A DNA stretch of 41,390 bases from Legionella sp. km772 (GCF_003989735.1 NZ_RZGQ01000010.1:1-41390); one strand, 5' to 3'; positions 27,688 through 40,893 are shown, counted from the first letter of the stretch. Translations and numbers: made by a program. Notes: generated from the sequence alone by a model not told the origin.

Positions 27688-30600
27688 TTAGTGATCATGA
27701 TTATCTGCGTTTAATGCTTCACTTAACGCATGTTCAACATCACTTGCAGTAACTGTATGAATTACATGGTCACCACCTGCTGCAGCTCTTGCTTTTTTTG
27801 CCTTTCGGCTTTGGTGATAAGTGTACCCAGTTCCAGCTGGAATCAAGCGACCTACCATCACATTTTCCTTTAAGCCACGTAAATCATCAATTTTTCCGCT
27901 TACTGCAGCTTCGGTTAGAACCCTAGTGGTTTCCTGGAACGATGCAGCAGAAATAAATGATTCTGTAGCTAATGATGCTTTAGTAATACCCAATAGAATT
28001 GGAGTACCACGAGCAACTTGTTTACCTTCTGCAATGAGGCGATCATTTTCTTCCAGCATAACGCTTTCTTCAATTTGCTCACCTACTAGGAATTTTGAAT
28101 CTCCTGCAAAGGTAATTACTCTTTTACGTAACATTTGTCTGACAATAGTTTCAATATGCTTGTCATTGATTTTTACACCTTGTAAACGATATACGTCCTG
28201 TACTTCATTCACAATATAATTTGCTAAAGCACCTACTCCTAACAAACGTAAAATATCATGCGGGTTAAATGCTCCCTCTGCAATGATTTCACCACGTTCC
28301 ACATGTTCCCCTTCGAACACAGAAATATGGCGCCATTTGGGAATTAATTCTTCATGGCATTGATCTTCATTAACATTAATAATTAATCTACGTTTGCCTT
28401 TAGTTTCTTTACCAAAGTTAACTAAACCAGAGACCTCTGCCATAACGGCTGAATCTTTCGGCTTACGGGCTTCAAATAAATCCGCAACCCTTGGTAGACC
28501 CCCGGTGATATCGCGTGTTTTAGAGCGTTCTTGTGGGATACGAGCAATGACGTCCCCAATTCCGACTAAACCGCCGTCCTCAAAATTTACAATCGCATCT
28601 ACTGGTAGATAATATTGTGCAGGGACATTGGTACCTGCTAGATAGATATCTTCGCCATCATCACCAACTAATTTCACCATTGGTTTTAAGTCACGACCAG
28701 CAGCACTACGCTGTTTAGCATCGATAATTACTATATTGCTCAAGCCGGTTAATTCATCAGTTTGTCGATTCATGGTCATACCTTCAATCAAATCAACAAA
28801 CTTCAGATTTCCTCTTACTTCAGAAATAACTGGATGGGTATGTGGATCCCAAGTAGCAATAACCTGTCCAGCATCTACTGGCGAGTTATCATGAACCGAA
28901 ATTACCGCACCGTAAGGTACTTTATAGCGTTCGCGCTCACGACCAAACTCATCCACAATAGTAACTTCTCCTGAACGCGATACCGCTACCAGGTTTTTAT
29001 TCTCATGTGTTACCGTTTTGATGTTATGTAAACGAATAACACCTTTCGTTTTAATTTGGATATTATTAGCAGCAGTTGCTCGAGATGCGGCGCCTCCAAT
29101 GTGGAAGGTACGCATGGTTAACTGAGTACCAGGTTCACCAATTGATTGTGCAGCGATGATCCCTACAGCCTCACCGGTATTAACTAGATGTCCGCGAGCT
29201 AGGTCACGGCCATAGCAGCTAGCACATAGCCCAAAGCGAGTCTGGCAAGTAATTGGTGAGCGAACCATGATTTGATCGACACCATGCTTTTCCAGTTTAG
29301 CAACCCACTCTTCATCAAGTAAGGTTCCGGCTGTTACTACAGGTTCCGTTTGATTTGGAATATAGACATCTGTTGCGACAACTCGTCCTAACACCCGTTC
29401 TTGTAGAGGTTCTACAATATCTCCCCCCTCAATCAACGGTTGCATTAGAATACCCGTATCAACACCACAGTCATCTTCAGTAATTACTACGTCTTGTGCC
29501 ACATCAACTAAACGTCGGGTTAAATAACCAGAGTTTGCTGTTTTTAACGCGGTATCCGCTAGACCTTTACGGGCTCCGTGAGTAGAAATAAAGTATTGGA
29601 ATACATTCAATCCCTCGCGGAAGTTTGCAGTAATGGGCGTTTCAATAATCGAGCCATCTGGTGCTGCCATTAATCCACGCATACCAGCTAACTGTCTTAT
29701 CTGTGCCGCCGAACCCCTTGCGCCTGAATCGGCCATCATAAAGATCGGGTTAAAGGATTCTTGTCTAACTTTTTTACCTTCAATATTAGTAACTTCTTCA
29801 GTCGCAATTCGCGTCATCATCGACTTAGCAACTAATTCATTAGTACGTGACCAAATATCGATTACTTTATTATAACGCTCACCATTGGTTACGAGGCCTG
29901 AACGGAATTGCGATTCGATCTCACGTACTTCGTTATCTGCATGCTCAATGATGGTGGCTTTGTCTTCAGGTATTTCCATATCTTCTATACCAATAGAAAT
30001 ACCAGAGCGTGTAGCGTATTTAAATCCTGTATACATTAATTGGTCAGCAAAGATTACTGTTTCTTTTAAACCAAAGTTTCTATAACAATTATCGATAACT
30101 TTAGAAATTACCTTTTTAGTCATAGTTCTATTGATAGTAGCAAAAGGCATGCCCTTCGGTAATACTTCAGCCAGAATAGCACGACCCACTGTAGTCTCTA
30201 CTAAATGGTAATCAGTACTCTCGTCTTTCAGCATGCGAATTTTTATTTTGGCATGAATATCAATATGTCCAGCTTCATAGAAGTTTTTCGCTTCTTGCGC
30301 ACTGACAAATATTTTGCCTTCGCCTAAAGCGTTAACTTTTTCACGGGTCAGATAATATAAGCCTAATACCACGTCTTGGCTGGGAACAATAATTGGCTCA
30401 CCATTCGCTGGTGACAAAATATTGTTGGTCGACATCATCAATGATCGGGCTTCTAATTGCGCCTCCAGAGTTAGGGGCACATGCACCGCCATTTGGTCTC
30501 CGTCGAAGTCCGCGTTATAAGCCGTACAAACTAAAGGATGCAATTGGATTGCCTTTCCTTCGATTAAAACAGGCTCAAATGCTTGAATACCTAAACGGTG

Positions 30601-31929
30601 TAAAGTTGGCGCGCGGTTTAACAGAATAGGATGCTCACGAATTACATCATCTAAAATATCCCATACCACTGACTCTTCTCGTTCAACCATTTTTTTCGCA
30701 GCTTTGATCGTGGTTGCTAAACCGCGAAACTCTAATTTGGAGAAAATAAAGGGTTTGAATAATTCTAAGGCCATTTTTTTAGGCAAACCACATTGGTGTA
30801 AACGCAAAGTGGGACCCACTACAATTACCGAACGGCCAGAATAGTCAACGCGCTTTCCTAGAAGGTTTTGACGAAAACGACCTTGCTTACCTTTAATCAT
30901 ATCGGCAAGTGATTTTAATGGTCTTTTGTTCGTACCAGTAATAGCACGCCCTCTTCGACCATTGTCAAGCAGAGCATCAACCGATTCTTGCAACATACGT
31001 TTTTCATTGCGTACGATAATATCAGGGGCGTTAAGATCAAGGAGTCTCTTTAAACGATTGTTTCTATTAATAACGCGTCGATAAAGATCATTGAGATCTG
31101 AGGTAGCGAATCGGCCACCATCAAGTGGTACTAAAGGTCGTAAATCAGGCGGAAGAACAGGCAATACATCCATGATCATCCACTCAGGTTTATTTCCTGA
31201 ATCATAAAACGCTTCTAGTAGTTTTAAGCGTTTAGTGATTTTTTTAATTTTAGTTTCAGAATTGGTCGTCGGTAGTTCTTCCCGTAAATTGCGTATCTCA
31301 TCTTCGAGGTCAATTTGCCGTAATAAATCGCGAATAGCTTCTGCACCCATGCGCGCATCGAACTCATCGCCGTATTGCTCCATAGCATCAAGATAGGCTT
31401 CATCATTTAATAATTGCCCACGCTCTAATTCAGTCATGCCCGGGTCAACAACCACAAAAGCTTCAAAATACAGAACGCGCTCAATATCTCTTAAGGTCAT
31501 ATCCAGCAATAAACCAATTCTGGATGGAAGCGATTTAAGAAACCAAATATGTGCAACTGGGCTTGCTAATTCAATGTGGCCCATGCGCTCACGACGAACT
31601 TTCGCCAATGCTAATTCTACGCCGCATTTTTCGCAGATAACACCACGATGTTTTAAACGTTTGTACTTACCACACAGACATTCATAGTCCTTAACTGGTC
31701 CAAACGTTTTTGCGCAGAATAAGCCATCTCGCTCTGGCTTAAAAGTGCGGTAATTAATCGTTTCAGGTTTTTTTACTTCCCCATAAGACCATGAGCGAAT
31801 TAATTCTGGTGAAGCCAATGCGATCTTAATCGCATCGAACTCTTCACTTTGCCCCTGTTGTTTGAGGATTCCTAATAAATCACTCATTACAGGTGCTTTT
31901 TTCATTGGGTCGTTGCTTAGAGTAGCCAA
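27688..31929 (-). CDS. rpoC: RNA polymerase beta-prime subunit
   Basis: 1413 residues, full length. N-terminal zinc site Cys84, Cys86, Cys99, Cys102 ([19 protein letters not shown]). The catalytic [12 protein letters not shown] motif that holds Mg2+ is at about residue 470. A second zinc cluster uses [11 protein letters not shown]. The trigger loop block [13 protein letters not shown] is intact. 42 bases after rpoB. Confidence 0.99.
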   Translation of the reverse strand: MATLSNDPMKKAPVMSDLLGILKQQGQSEEFDAIKIALASPELIRSWSYGEVKKPETINYRTFKPERDGLFCAKTFGPVKDYECLCGKYKRLKHRGVICEKCGVELALAKVRRERMGHIELASPVAHIWFLKSLPSRIGLLLDMTLRDIERVLYFEAFVVVDPGMTELERGQLLNDEAYLDAMEQYGDEFDARMGAEAIRDLLRQIDLEDEIRNLREELPTTNSETKIKKITKRLKLLEAFYDSGNKPEWMIMDVLPVLPPDLRPLVPLDGGRFATSDLNDLYRRVINRNNRLKRLLDLNAPDIIVRNEKRMLQESVDALLDNGRRGRAITGTNKRPLKSLADMIKGKQGRFRQNLLGKRVDYSGRSVIVVGPTLRLHQCGLPKKMALELFKPFIFSKLEFRGLATTIKAAKKMVEREESVVWDILDDVIREHPILLNRAPTLHRLGIQAFEPVLIEGKAIQLHPLVCTAYNADFDGDQMAVHVPLTLEAQLEARSLMMSTNNILSPANGEPIIVPSQDVVLGLYYLTREKVNALGEGKIFVSAQEAKNFYEAGHIDIHAKIKIRMLKDESTDYHLVETTVGRAILAEVLPKGMPFATINRTMTKKVISKVIDNCYRNFGLKETVIFADQLMYTGFKYATRSGISIGIEDMEIPEDKATIIEHADNEVREIESQFRSGLVTNGERYNKVIDIWSRTNELVAKSMMTRIATEEVTNIEGKKVRQESFNPIFMMADSGARGSAAQIRQLAGMRGLMAAPDGSIIETPITANFREGLNVFQYFISTHGARKGLADTALKTANSGYLTRRLVDVAQDVVITEDDCGVDTGILMQPLIEGGDIVEPLQERVLGRVVATDVYIPNQTEPVVTAGTLLDEEWVAKLEKHGVDQIMVRSPITCQTRFGLCASCYGRDLARGHLVNTGEAVGIIAAQSIGEPGTQLTMRTFHIGGAASRATAANNIQIKTKGVIRLHNIKTVTHENKNLVAVSRSGEVTIVDEFGRERERYKVPYGAVISVHDNSPVDAGQVIATWDPHTHPVISEVRGNLKFVDLIEGMTMNRQTDELTGLSNIVIIDAKQRSAAGRDLKPMVKLVGDDGEDIYLAGTNVPAQYYLPVDAIVNFEDGGLVGIGDVIARIPQERSKTRDITGGLPRVADLFEARKPKDSAVMAEVSGLVNFGKETKGKRRLIINVNEDQCHEELIPKWRHISVFEGEHVERGEIIAEGAFNPHDILRLLGVGALANYIVNEVQDVYRLQGVKINDKHIETIVRQMLRKRVITFAGDSKFLVGEQIEESVMLEENDRLIAEGKQVARGTPILLGITKASLATESFISAASFQETTRVLTEAAVSGKIDDLRGLKENVMVGRLIPAGTGYTYHQSRKAKKARAAAGGDHVIHTVTASDVEHALSEALNADNHDH

Positions 31930-31971
31930 GTCTATGCCTCCAAAAATTGGTTAGTCAGTATCACGAAACGG

Positions 31972-34900
31972 TTAATCATGATCTAATTCAATATCAATAC
32001 CTAATGCTCTAATTTCTTTCAATAGCACATTGAAAGACTCAGGCATACCTGGGTCCATACGATGATCACCATCGACTATATTTTTATAGATCTTTGTTCT
32101 TCCGCCTACGTCATCTGATTTAACAGTTAACATTTCCTGTAATGTATATGCAGCTCCATAAGCTTCTAGTGCCCACACTTCCATCTCTCCAAAGCGCTGT
32201 CCACCGAATTGCGCTTTACCACCTAGAGGTTGTTGGGTAACTAAGCTATAAGAACCCGTAGAACGAGCATGCATCTTATCATCAACTAAGTGATTTAATT
32301 TCAGCATGTACATATAACCTACAGTTACTTTGTTATCAAACTTATTACCTGTTCTACCATCTATTAGAGTTGTTTTACCATCTGAGGGTAAATCAGCTAA
32401 CAATAGCATCCGCTTAATTTCGTCTTCTGATGCACCATCGAAAACAGGTGTAGCCATTGGCACACCAGCACGAAGGTTATCAGCCAATCTAAATAATTCA
32501 CTTTCACTCAAGCAATCAAGGTTTATACGCTGCTTATCATGGTTGTAAATTTGATTCAAGAAAGACTTTATCTCTTCGCTGGTCTTTTTCTTTTCTAGCA
32601 ATTGCTCAATCTTTTGACCTAAGCCTTTTGCAGCAAGTCCTAGATGGGTTTCAAGTACCTGGCCAATATTCATCCGTGAAGGTACGCCTAAAGGATTGAG
32701 TACGATATCAACAGCCGTACCATCTTCCATATGAGGCATGTCTTCAATTGGCACAACCATTGAGATAACCCCTTTGTTACCATGACGTCCCGCCATCTTA
32801 TCACCAGGCTGAATACGTCGCTTAACTGCTAAATAAACTTTAACAATTTTTAAGACGCCAGGAGCGAGATCATCACCTTGAATGATTTTCTTACGACTAT
32901 CATTAAAGCGCTTTTCCATCTCTTTAGTAAGTAGTTCTAATTGCTTCGATAACTGCTCTAATTGCTGGCTTGTTTCATCATGTTCGATGCGGATATCAAA
33001 CCACTTTTCACGATCCACTCTATCTAAATAATCTTGTGACACAGTAGAGCCAGGTTTTAAATTACTGGGTCCGCCGTTAGCAACTTTATCTAACAGCAAA
33101 TTCGCAACACGGTGATAAATATCTTCCTCACGAATTCGGCGCTCATCGATTAAGTCTTTGCGCACGCGAGCTAAATGCTCTTCTTCGATGCTTTTAGCAC
33201 GGGCGTCTTTGTCAAGACCATCACGAGTGAAAACTTGTACGTCAATAACTGTACCATTCATACCAGAAGGAACACGTAATGATGAATCTTTAACATCGGA
33301 AGCCTTTTCACCAAAAATCGCTCTTAGTAATTTTTCTTCAGGAGTTAATTGAGTCTCACCCTTTGGTGTTACCTTACCAACCAGAATGTCACCCGCACTT
33401 ACTTCTGCACCAATAAATACAACACCTGACTCATCTAAATTAGATAAAGCAGATTCGCCCACATTCGGAATATCCGCAGTGATCTCTTCAGTACCAAGTT
33501 TGGTATCGCGTGCAATACAGGTTAGCTCTTCTATATGAATCGTTGTAAATCTATCTTCTTTAACGATTCGCTCAGATAATAAAATAGAGTCTTCGAAGTT
33601 ATATCCATTCCAAGGCATAAACGCGACGAGTAAATTTTGCCCTAAGGCTAATTCACCCATATCAGTACATGGACCATCCGCGAGCACATCACCTCGTTGG
33701 ATACGATCACCCGTAGAAACTATCGGACGCTGGTTAATACAGGTATCTTGGTTAGAACGGAAGTATTTGGTCAGGTTATAAATATCAACCCCAGTTTCCC
33801 CAGCAGTAGTTTCATCATCATTCACACGGACAACAATACGAGATGCATCCACTAAATCAATAACTCCACCGCGCTTAGCAACAACGGATACTCCAGAATC
33901 AGAGGCCACAATACGTTCCATTCCAGTACCTACTAAAGGCTTTTCTGAACGTAAAGTAGGAACAGCCTGACGTTGCATGTTTGAACCCATTAATGCGCGG
34001 TTCGCGTCGTCATGCTCTAAGAATGGAATAAGCGATGCAGCTACCGAAACGATTTGTTTGGGCGAGACATCCATATAATTAATTTTATCAGGTGTAGTAA
34101 GAGAAAATTCATTTTGATGACGGCAAGGAACTAAATCAGCTAAAATGTTACCTTGAGCATCAAGAGCTACACTAGATTGTGCAATATATTGATCAACTTC
34201 TTCAATGGCCGAGAGGTATTCCAGTTCATCGGTTACGCGACCATCAACTACTTTACGGCAAGGGGTCTCAATGAAACCATAATCATTGGTACGAGCATAA
34301 ACGGATAAGGAATTGATCAAGCCAATGTTTGGACCTTCAGGTGTCTCAATAGGACAAACACGTCCATAGTGAGTGGTATGAACGTCACGGACTTCAAATC
34401 CGGCGCGCTCACGTGTTAAACCACCTGGGCCTAAGGCTGATACACGTCGTTTATGGGTTACACCCGATAAAGGATTCACTTGATCCATAAACTGTGATAA
34501 CTGGCTTGAGCCAAAGAATTCTTTTACTGCAGCAGAGACTGGCTTAGCATTAATCAAGTCTTGCGGCATTAAATTTTCTGACTCCACTAGGCTTAAACGT
34601 TCTTTGACTGCGCGTTCAACACGAACAAGACCAACCCTAAATTGGTTTTCCGCCATTTCACCAACACTACGAACCCGGCGGTTTCCTAGATGGTCAATGT
34701 CATCAACCATTCCAATACCATTACGGATATCGATTAAGGTCTTAATCACTGATAGAATGTCTTCTTTGGTTAAAGTACCAGGACCATCATCGTTCTTTCT
34801 ACCTACGCGCCGATTAAATTTCATCCGTCCTACGGCAGATAAATCATAACGCTCATCAACAAAGAAGAGATTCTTAAATAGAGCTTCTGCTGCTTCTTTG

Positions 34901-36075
34901 GTTGGTGGTTCACCGGGACGCATCATACGATAAATTTCAACTAAAGCTTCCAATTGGGAAGTAGTCGGATCGATTTTTAAGGTATCCGAAATATAAGAAC
35001 CATGATCGAGATCATTGGTATAAATCATATCAATATTCACAATACCACTGTTAGCCATGGTATCGAGCAAATCTTCGGTGATTTCGTCGTTGGCTTGGGC
35101 AATGAACTCACCAGTTGCCGTGTCGATAATATTTTTAGCGAGTGTTTTACCGAGCAAGTAATCTCTAGGAACGACTAGATCCTTCATCAGCGCCTTTTCC
35201 ATTTGCTTAATATGGCGTGCTGTTATGCGTCGACCTTGCTCAACAATTAACTCACCTGTGTCAGGAATTAATATATCAAAAGAAGCAATTTCGCCTCTTA
35301 AGCGTTGTGGAATGAGGTCAATATGATACTCACCGTTTTTAAGGTGACAGCTTGTAATTTCAAAAAATTCAGCAAGAATATCTTCTGCTTCATAACCTAA
35401 GGCTCTTAATAAAATAGATACCGGTAGTTTACGTCGTCTATCGATACGTGCGTAGACGCAATCCTTCGGATCAAATTCAAAATCTAACCATGAACCACGG
35501 TAAGGAATAATTCGTGCGGAATATAGTAGTTTTCCTGATGAGTGGGTCTTTCCTTTATCATGTTCAAATATAACACCAGGTGAGCGATGTAGCTGCGATA
35601 CAACAACTCGTTCAGTACCGTTAATAACAAAAGTACCTACATCAGTCATTAAAGGAATTTCGCCCATAAAAACATCTTGCTCTCTGATGTCTTTTATTGG
35701 CTTAGGTTCATCACTTGCATCTTTATCAAGTACTACTAATCTTATTTTAACTCGCAATGGAGCAGAATAGGTTAACCCTCTTAATTTACACTCGCGAACA
35801 TCGAATGCAGGTTCACCTAACTTATAACCAACATATTCTAGTCTTGCATTACCAGAAAAACTTTCAATGGGAAACACCGATGAGAATGCTGCATGCAATC
35901 CGGTATTCATTTGTTCATTTAATTTGCTATCAGCTTGGAGAAAATCCCTATAGGACTTAAGTTGGATTTCAAGCAGATTGGGTATATCCATTATATCAGT
36001 CTGCTTACCAAAGCTTTTGCGAAATCGTTTTTTCTCAGCATGTGAATATTGAGGTTTAGCTTCTGCAACGGCCAT
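31972..36075 (-). CDS. rpoB: RNA polymerase beta subunit
   Basis: 1367 residues from the ATG at 36075, chosen because AGAGGA lies six bases upstream and [16 protein letters not shown] fits the family; an in-frame ATG at 36126 would add 17 residues from the spacer hairpin region. The rifampicin pocket reads [20 protein letters not shown] then [10 protein letters not shown], with the Asp, His and Ser tied to resistance all wild type. Preceded by a large hairpin after rplL. Confidence 0.99.
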   Translation of the reverse strand: MAVAEAKPQYSHAEKKRFRKSFGKQTDIMDIPNLLEIQLKSYRDFLQADSKLNEQMNTGLHAAFSSVFPIESFSGNARLEYVGYKLGEPAFDVRECKLRGLTYSAPLRVKIRLVVLDKDASDEPKPIKDIREQDVFMGEIPLMTDVGTFVINGTERVVVSQLHRSPGVIFEHDKGKTHSSGKLLYSARIIPYRGSWLDFEFDPKDCVYARIDRRRKLPVSILLRALGYEAEDILAEFFEITSCHLKNGEYHIDLIPQRLRGEIASFDILIPDTGELIVEQGRRITARHIKQMEKALMKDLVVPRDYLLGKTLAKNIIDTATGEFIAQANDEITEDLLDTMANSGIVNIDMIYTNDLDHGSYISDTLKIDPTTSQLEALVEIYRMMRPGEPPTKEAAEALFKNLFFVDERYDLSAVGRMKFNRRVGRKNDDGPGTLTKEDILSVIKTLIDIRNGIGMVDDIDHLGNRRVRSVGEMAENQFRVGLVRVERAVKERLSLVESENLMPQDLINAKPVSAAVKEFFGSSQLSQFMDQVNPLSGVTHKRRVSALGPGGLTRERAGFEVRDVHTTHYGRVCPIETPEGPNIGLINSLSVYARTNDYGFIETPCRKVVDGRVTDELEYLSAIEEVDQYIAQSSVALDAQGNILADLVPCRHQNEFSLTTPDKINYMDVSPKQIVSVAASLIPFLEHDDANRALMGSNMQRQAVPTLRSEKPLVGTGMERIVASDSGVSVVAKRGGVIDLVDASRIVVRVNDDETTAGETGVDIYNLTKYFRSNQDTCINQRPIVSTGDRIQRGDVLADGPCTDMGELALGQNLLVAFMPWNGYNFEDSILLSERIVKEDRFTTIHIEELTCIARDTKLGTEEITADIPNVGESALSNLDESGVVFIGAEVSAGDILVGKVTPKGETQLTPEEKLLRAIFGEKASDVKDSSLRVPSGMNGTVIDVQVFTRDGLDKDARAKSIEEEHLARVRKDLIDERRIREEDIYHRVANLLLDKVANGGPSNLKPGSTVSQDYLDRVDREKWFDIRIEHDETSQQLEQLSKQLELLTKEMEKRFNDSRKKIIQGDDLAPGVLKIVKVYLAVKRRIQPGDKMAGRHGNKGVISMVVPIEDMPHMEDGTAVDIVLNPLGVPSRMNIGQVLETHLGLAAKGLGQKIEQLLEKKKTSEEIKSFLNQIYNHDKQRINLDCLSESELFRLADNLRAGVPMATPVFDGASEDEIKRMLLLADLPSDGKTTLIDGRTGNKFDNKVTVGYMYMLKLNHLVDDKMHARSTGSYSLVTQQPLGGKAQFGGQRFGEMEVWALEAYGAAYTLQEMLTVKSDDVGGRTKIYKNIVDGDHRMDPGMPESFNVLLKEIRALGIDIELDHD

Positions 36076-36116
36076 GGTGGTTCCTCTGTAAATTATTGAT
36101 GACTTCAAACGCATAA

Positions 36117-36142
36117 ACCCAGCCATGTAACCATGGCTGGGT
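36117..36142 (-). terminator. Hairpin in the rplL-rpoB gap, probable attenuator
   Basis: ACCCAGCCATG (36117-36127) pairs perfectly with CATGGCTGGGT (36132-36142) around four bases. On the minus strand only three T follow, so partial termination is more likely than full. E. coli has an attenuator and an RNase III site in this gap, lowering rpoBC relative to rplJL. Confidence 0.6.
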
Positions 36143-36165
36143 CTTGTATAACTAATGTAACTTAA

Positions 36166-36540
36166 TTATTTAACTTCTACTGTAGCGCCAGCTTCTTCAA
36201 GTTCTTTCTTGATTTTTTCAGCTTCGTCTTTAGATACAGCTTCTTTAACTGTTGATGGTGCACCTTCTACTAAATCTTTAGCTTCTTTTAAGCCAAGACC
36301 AGTGATACCACGAACAACTTTAATAACGTTTACTTTGTTAGAACCAAAGCTAGTCATAACAACGTTAAATTCAGTTTGTTCTTCAGCAGCAGCACCAGCA
36401 GCAGCTGGGGCAGCAACTGCAACTGCAGCTGCAGCAGCAGAAACACCAAATTTCTCTTCCATTGCTTCGATTAACTCAACAACTTCCATTACTGACATGT
36501 TAGAAATTGTTTCTAAAATTTCATTTTTTGATACAGCCAT
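36166..36540 (-). CDS. rplL: Ribosomal protein bL12
   Basis: 124 residues. N-terminal dimerisation domain, a very Ala-rich hinge at about 34-54, then the C-terminal domain ([20 protein letters not shown]) that recruits EF-Tu and EF-G. It sits on L10 in the stalk. 43 bases after rplJ. Confidence 0.98.
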   Translation of the reverse strand: MAVSKNEILETISNMSVMEVVELIEAMEEKFGVSAAAAAVAVAAPAAAGAAAEEQTEFNVVMTSFGSNKVNVIKVVRGITGLGLKEAKDLVEGAPSTVKEAVSKDEAEKIKKELEEAGATVEVK

Positions 36541-36583
36541 TACTAGCTCCTAAATTATAAATTGGGTTATGATTAAATCGTAA

Positions 36584-37108
36584 TTAACCTGCTTTTTGAT
36601 CTTTTACTGCTGCTATAGTTCTCACTAATTTAGCATGTGGTTCAGCAAGAGTACGAACAAATTTCTCAACAGGCGCTTTCATTACATACATTAACTTGGC
36701 TATCGCTTCATCACGAGTCGGCAAGCTAGCTACAGCATCAATTTGTGCCGCATTATATACTTTACCGCCTACAGATAGAGCTTTAACTTCAAGTTTATCA
36801 AACGTTTTCGCAAAGTCTTTTAATAAACGTGCCGCATCACTAGGTGCTTCTAGAGATAAGGCTACAAATAAAGGACCTACGAGTAAATCGTTTAAGCATT
36901 CGAATTCAGTGTTTTTAAACGCTCTGCGGGTAAGAGTGTTTCTTACCACACGAAGGTATACACCTGATTTTCGAGCTTGTGTACGTAACTGCGTCATTTG
37001 ATTAACAGTTAAACCACGATAATCAGCAACTACTGCCGAAATAGCCTTTGAAGCAACTTCTGCCACTTCTTCTACTACGGCTTTTTTGCCAGCTAAATCT
37101 AATGTCAC
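36584..37108 (-). CDS. rplJ: Ribosomal protein uL10
   Basis: 174 residues, starting with GTG; AGGAGG lies eight bases upstream. KAISAVVADYRGLTVNQMT and RTLA...AVKDQK are typical. It anchors L12 dimers and, with them, represses its own mRNA by binding the leader upstream. Confidence 0.97.
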   Translation of the reverse strand: MTLDLAGKKAVVEEVAEVASKAISAVVADYRGLTVNQMTQLRTQARKSGVYLRVVRNTLTRRAFKNTEFECLNDLLVGPLFVALSLEAPSDAARLLKDFAKTFDKLEVKALSVGGKVYNAAQIDAVASLPTRDEAIAKLMYVMKAPVEKFVRTLAEPHAKLVRTIAAVKDQKAG

Positions 37109-37139
37109 GTTACTGACCTCCTAAGTTGTACAAATCACT

Positions 37140-37280
37140 AGGATTTGACAGTTATGGTGGCCGTCTCTGAAATATTCTGAGCCGGTTCACCGTCTGCGCA
37201 GGAAATTAAGCCGAAGCACCTGCGGTCTTCGACGGCATGGAACCTAATCTATGCCGTGAATTCTTAAAATGGGTGTGTAT
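37140..37280 (-). ncRNA. L10 (rplJ) mRNA leader
   Basis: The 173-base gap before rplJ folds into several stems on the minus strand: ACGGCAT/ATGCCGT near 37236-37260, and nested CCGTC/GACGG with CGCAGG/CCTGCG across 37190-37235, around GTGCTTCGGCTTAAT. This matches the gammaproteobacterial L10 leader, which L10-L12 binds to control rplJL and rpoBC. The boundaries are approximate. Confidence 0.7.
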
Positions 37281-37281
37281 T

Positions 37282-37977
37282 TTATACAGGTATTGATGAA
37301 ATATCAATAGGCAATCCAGGACCCATTGTTGAAGATAGGGAGATTTTCTTTAAGTATTGTCCCTTAGAAGAAGTAGGCTTCGCCTTTTTAAGATCATTAA
37401 TAAGAGCAACCATATTTTCTAAGATGTCTTCAGCTGGGAAATCAACTTTACCGACTGTACAATGAATAATCCCGTTTTTGTCTGTTCTATAACGAACCTG
37501 ACCAGATTTGGCATCATTGACTGCATTTTCAACATTGGTAGTCACTGTACCTACTTTAGGATTCGGCATTAGGCCTCTTGGACCTAAAACTTGACCTAGC
37601 TGGCCAACTATGCGCATTGCATCTGGAGTAGCAATGACCACATCAAAATCCATAAATCCTGATTTAATCTTATCTGCTAAGTCTTCAAAACCAACAATAT
37701 CTGCACCGGCAGCTTTAGCTTTAGTTGCATTGTCGCCTTGTGCGAAGACTGCAACTCGTACTGTCTTACCTGTACCTTTGGGTAAGTTCGTAGACGAGCG
37801 AACAACTTGATCAGATTTGCGTGGGTCAACGCCTAAGTTAATACTAATATCTAAACTTTCACGGAATTTTGATGATGTGAATTGCTTCAATATCGCTACT
37901 GCATCTGAAACCGTATATAAATGATTTACTTTTACTACCTCAGCAATTTTCTTTTGCTTTTTCGTTAATTTTGACAT
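37282..37977 (-). CDS. rplA: Ribosomal protein uL1
   Basis: 231 residues. The [15 protein letters not shown] block and the N-terminal [12 protein letters not shown] are typical. It forms the mobile L1 stalk that releases E-site tRNA and in E. coli represses rplKA translation. Nine bases after rplK. Confidence 0.98.
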   Translation of the reverse strand: MSKLTKKQKKIAEVVKVNHLYTVSDAVAILKQFTSSKFRESLDISINLGVDPRKSDQVVRSSTNLPKGTGKTVRVAVFAQGDNATKAKAAGADIVGFEDLADKIKSGFMDFDVVIATPDAMRIVGQLGQVLGPRGLMPNPKVGTVTTNVENAVNDAKSGQVRYRTDKNGIIHCTVGKVDFPAEDILENMVALINDLKKAKPTSSKGQYLKKISLSSTMGPGLPIDISSIPV

Positions 37978-37986
37978 GCTAACCCC

Positions 37987-38421
37987 TTATTCTAAACCTT
38001 CAACGTCAATACCCATACTGCGAGCAGTACCTGCAATACTTCGAACTGCTGCTGCTAAATCGGCTGCAGTTAAATCAGGTGCTTTTAATTTCGCAATTTC
38101 TTCCAGTTTACTAACGTGTAGCTTAGCCACTTTCTTAGTGTTGGGTGTACCACTTCCACTTTGAATCCCAGCAGCTTTCTTCAACAGCACAGAAGCAGGT
38201 GGTGTCTTGGTAACAAAGGTAAAACTACGATCATTATATACAGTAATTACAACAGGTGTTGGTAAGCCTTGTTCCATATTTTGAGTTGCCGCGTTAAACG
38301 CCTTACAGAACTCCATAATATTTACACCGCGTTGACCTAGTGCAGGTCCTACAGGTGGACTTGGATTTGCTTTTCCTGCTGGAATTTGCAATTTTATATA
38401 TGCTTCTACTTTCTTAGCCAT
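37987..38421 (-). CDS. rplK: Ribosomal protein uL11
   Basis: 144 residues. [20 protein letters not shown] then [18 protein letters not shown]. It binds the GTPase-associated centre of 23S rRNA and is needed for RelA activation. The 73-base gap before it carries a perfect 16-base palindrome. Confidence 0.98.
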   Translation of the reverse strand: MAKKVEAYIKLQIPAGKANPSPPVGPALGQRGVNIMEFCKAFNAATQNMEQGLPTPVVITVYNDRSFTFVTKTPPASVLLKKAAGIQSGSGTPNTKKVAKLHVSKLEEIAKLKAPDLTAADLAAAVRSIAGTARSMGIDVEGLE

Positions 38422-38443
38422 ATTTACTCCTTATGGGTCATAC

Positions 38444-38459
38444 GCTAATTTAAATTAGC
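38444..38459. repeat. 16-base palindrome upstream of rplK
   Basis: GCTAATTTAAATTAGC is a perfect palindrome in the nusG-rplK gap, about 22 bases before the rplK start. It is AT-rich with no T run, so a regulator or RNA-processing site is as likely as a terminator. No clear promoter is seen. Confidence 0.4.
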
Positions 38460-38494
38460 TCCCCGATTAACAAAAACTTTATTTGCTTAGCCGT

Positions 38495-39049
38495 TTAACT
38501 CTTTTCAACCTGACCAAACTCTAACTCTACTGGTGTCGAACGTCCGAAGATAAGAACAGCAACTTTTAATTTATTCTTCTCATAGTTTACTTCTTCGACT
38601 ACACCGTTAAAGTCCACAAAAGGACCTTCTTTAACACGAATAACCTCACCTGGTTCAAAGAGAATTTTAGGTCTTGGTTTAGTAACACCATCTTCAACCC
38701 GTTGCATAATCGCTTGGGCTTCTTTATCAGTAATAGGAGTAGGCGTTTGACTTGTTCCACCAATAAAACCTAAAACCCTGGGAATGGCTCTCACCATATG
38801 CCAAGTTTGATCATCCATTACCATATTTACTAGTACATAACCCGGAAAAAATTTACGAGTGCTTTTACGTTTTTGACCAGAACGCATTTCCACAACTTCT
38901 TCGGAAGGAACAACCACTTCACCAATTTTCTCTTCAAGATTATGGTGTTTAGCTCGAGATATAATTTCCCGCATTACGAAATTTTCATACCCTGAATAGG
39001 CATGCACAACGTACCATTGCTTTGATTTCTGCTCATCCACCTTATTCAC
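38495..39049 (-). CDS. nusG: Transcription antitermination factor NusG
   Basis: 184 residues. N-terminal NGN domain ([16 protein letters not shown]) that contacts RNA polymerase; C-terminal KOW domain ([20 protein letters not shown]) that contacts S10 or Rho. Start overlaps the secE stop by four bases. Confidence 0.98.
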   Translation of the reverse strand: MNKVDEQKSKQWYVVHAYSGYENFVMREIISRAKHHNLEEKIGEVVVPSEEVVEMRSGQKRKSTRKFFPGYVLVNMVMDDQTWHMVRAIPRVLGFIGGTSQTPTPITDKEAQAIMQRVEDGVTKPRPKILFEPGEVIRVKEGPFVDFNGVVEEVNYEKNKLKVAVLIFGRSTPVELEFGQVEKS

Positions 39050-39411
39050 CCTAAATGTGTTATTTTAGCTATAGCCCACATCATAGCCGAATCTATTCCC
39101 CAGAGAATAAAACCAGTTAGTGTAACCATAACCATTACTATGGTCGTCGTCTGTATAGTTTCTTGACGGGTTGGCCAAACTACTTTAAGCAATTCAATTT
39201 TTGCTTCTTGAGCAAATGAAAAGACTTGTTTGCCAATAGTTGTGAAGTAACCAAGGATCAAAGTTAAAACAAGCCAGCTAAGCCATAGCATTGCTTGAAT
39301 TGGACCAGATAGTGAGTAGTAATAGGTGCAAAAAAAGGCCGCTATAGTGATAGCCACTATAGCGAACCAAGATAGTATATCCTGCGTCTTACTTTCGTTT
39401 GTACTTTTCAT
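39046..39411 (-). CDS. secE: Protein translocase subunit SecE
   Basis: 121 residues with three membrane segments, the gammaproteobacterial form. The cytosolic amphipathic helix before the last segment carries [17 protein letters not shown], the family signature. It clamps SecY. Lies between tRNA-Trp and nusG as in E. coli. Confidence 0.95.
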   Translation of the reverse strand: MKSTNESKTQDILSWFAIVAITIAAFFCTYYYSLSGPIQAMLWLSWLVLTLILGYFTTIGKQVFSFAQEAKIELLKVVWPTRQETIQTTTIVMVMVTLTGFILWGIDSAMMWAIAKITHLG

Positions 39412-39426
39412 ATTTACTTAGTAATT

Positions 39427-39502
39427 TGGCAGGCCAGGAGGGAATCGAACCCCCAACCTGCGGTTTTGGAGACCGCCACTCTGCCAATTGAGCTACTGGC
39501 CT
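39427..39502 (-). tRNA. tRNA-Trp(CCA)
   Basis: 76 bases including an encoded 3' CCA. Acceptor AGGCCAG pairs with CTGGCCT; the anticodon loop reads CTCCAAA, anticodon CCA. GTTCGATTC T-loop present. Placed between tuf copy 2 and secE. Confidence 0.96.
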
Positions 39503-39509
39503 AAATTAG

Positions 39510-39537
39510 TTGGCATGAATCAGAGTATTCATGCCAA
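39510..39537 (-). promoter_or_regulatory. 11-base-pair hairpin between tuf copy 2 and tRNA-Trp
   Basis: TTGGCATGAAT pairs perfectly with ATTCATGCCAA around six bases. No T tract follows on the minus strand, so it may be a processing stem separating the tuf mRNA from the tRNA, or a weak terminator. Confidence 0.5.
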
Positions 39538-39548
39538 AACTTAAAACG

Positions 39549-40739
39549 TTACTCGATTATTTTAGCAACAACACCGGCGCCTACAGTACGGCCACCTTCT
39601 CTAATTGCAAAACGTAAACCTTCAGTCATCGCAATCGGTGCATGTAAGTTAACAGTTAATTGTACGTTATCACCAGGCATTACCATTTCAATACCGGCAG
39701 GTAAATCACAAGTTCCTGTCACGTCGGTTGTTCTGAAGTAAAACTGTGGTCGGTATCCATTGAAGAATGGTGTATGTCTTCCACCTTCATCTTTAGATAG
39801 TACATATACTTCCGCTTCAAATTTAGTGTGAGGCTTAATTGTACCTGGTTTTGCTAGTACTTGTCCACGCTCAACTTCATCTCGCTTAGTTCCACGCAAT
39901 AATACCCCTACGTTATCTCCAGCGCGACCTTCGTCAAGTAATTTACGGAACATTTCAACACCAGTACAAGTAGTCTTTTGTGTATCTCTTATTCCTACGA
40001 TTTCAACTTCTTCACCAACTTTAACAATTCCGCTCTCAACACGGCCAGTTACTACTGTACCACGTCCAGAAATAGAGAATACGTCTTCGATTGGTAATAA
40101 GAATGCTTTATCAATATTACGTACAGGCTCTGGAATATAAGCATCTAATGTGTCTACTAATTTCTCAATAGCTGCTACACCAATCTCGCTTGTGTCGCCT
40201 TCTAATGCTTTTAGAGCAGAGCCAACAACGATTGGAATATCATCACCAGGAAACTCATAGCTGCTTAATAAATCACGCACTTCCATTTCTACTAATTCTA
40301 GTAATTCAGGATCGTCTACCATATCTGCTTTATTCATGAATACAACAATGTATGGTACACCTACTTGGCGTGATAATAGGATGTGCTCTCTAGTTTGTGG
40401 CATTGGGCCATCAGCTGCAGAAACAACTAATATAGCGCCGTCCATCTGTGCAGCTCCAGTGATCATGTTCTTAACATAGTCAGCATGGCCTGGGCAATCA
40501 ACGTGAGCATAGTGTCTATTCGTAGATTCGTACTCAACGTGTGCAGTAGAAATTGTAATTCCACGCTCTCTTTCTTCTGGTGCAGCATCAATTTGGTCGT
40601 ACGCTTTTGCTTCTCCACCAAACTTCTTAGCCATAATGGTTGTAATAGCTGCGGTTAATGTAGTTTTACCATGGTCTACGTGACCGATTGTCCCCACATT
40701 AACGTGTGGCTTCTTACGCTCAAATTTTTCCTTCGCCAT
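39549..40739 (-). CDS. tuf: Elongation factor Tu, copy 2
   Basis: 396 residues, amino-acid identical to copy 1, with the same nucleotide-binding motifs. This is the copy linked to tRNA genes, equivalent to E. coli tufB. GGGGAG precedes the ATG. The tRNA-Thr(GGT) end is 36 bases upstream, so it is probably cotranscribed with the tRNAs. Confidence 0.99.
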   Translation of the reverse strand: MAKEKFERKKPHVNVGTIGHVDHGKTTLTAAITTIMAKKFGGEAKAYDQIDAAPEERERGITISTAHVEYESTNRHYAHVDCPGHADYVKNMITGAAQMDGAILVVSAADGPMPQTREHILLSRQVGVPYIVVFMNKADMVDDPELLELVEMEVRDLLSSYEFPGDDIPIVVGSALKALEGDTSEIGVAAIEKLVDTLDAYIPEPVRNIDKAFLLPIEDVFSISGRGTVVTGRVESGIVKVGEEVEIVGIRDTQKTTCTGVEMFRKLLDEGRAGDNVGVLLRGTKRDEVERGQVLAKPGTIKPHTKFEAEVYVLSKDEGGRHTPFFNGYRPQFYFRTTDVTGTCDLPAGIEMVMPGDNVQLTVNLHAPIAMTEGLRFAIREGGRTVGAGVVAKIIE

Positions 40740-40775
40740 CGGAAAGTCTCCCCGTTTGCTAAATTAATATTTACA

Positions 40776-40851
<76 letters not shown>

Positions 40852-40893
40852 TTATACTAGCTTAATAACTCTAAGTACAAAACTTTTAATATT

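Noticed and set aside
33900..34600. Rifampicin-resistance changes in rpoB
   Set aside because: The key Asp, His and Ser of the rifampicin pocket are wild type.
36076..36126. Upstream ATG extending rpoB by 17 residues
   Set aside because: The extension is not RpoB-like and approaches the rplL-rpoB hairpin; the ATG at 36075 has a good ribosome-binding site and family-typical start.
39549..40739. Second tuf as a specialised EF-Tu variant
   Set aside because: The protein is identical to copy 1; all differences are silent.
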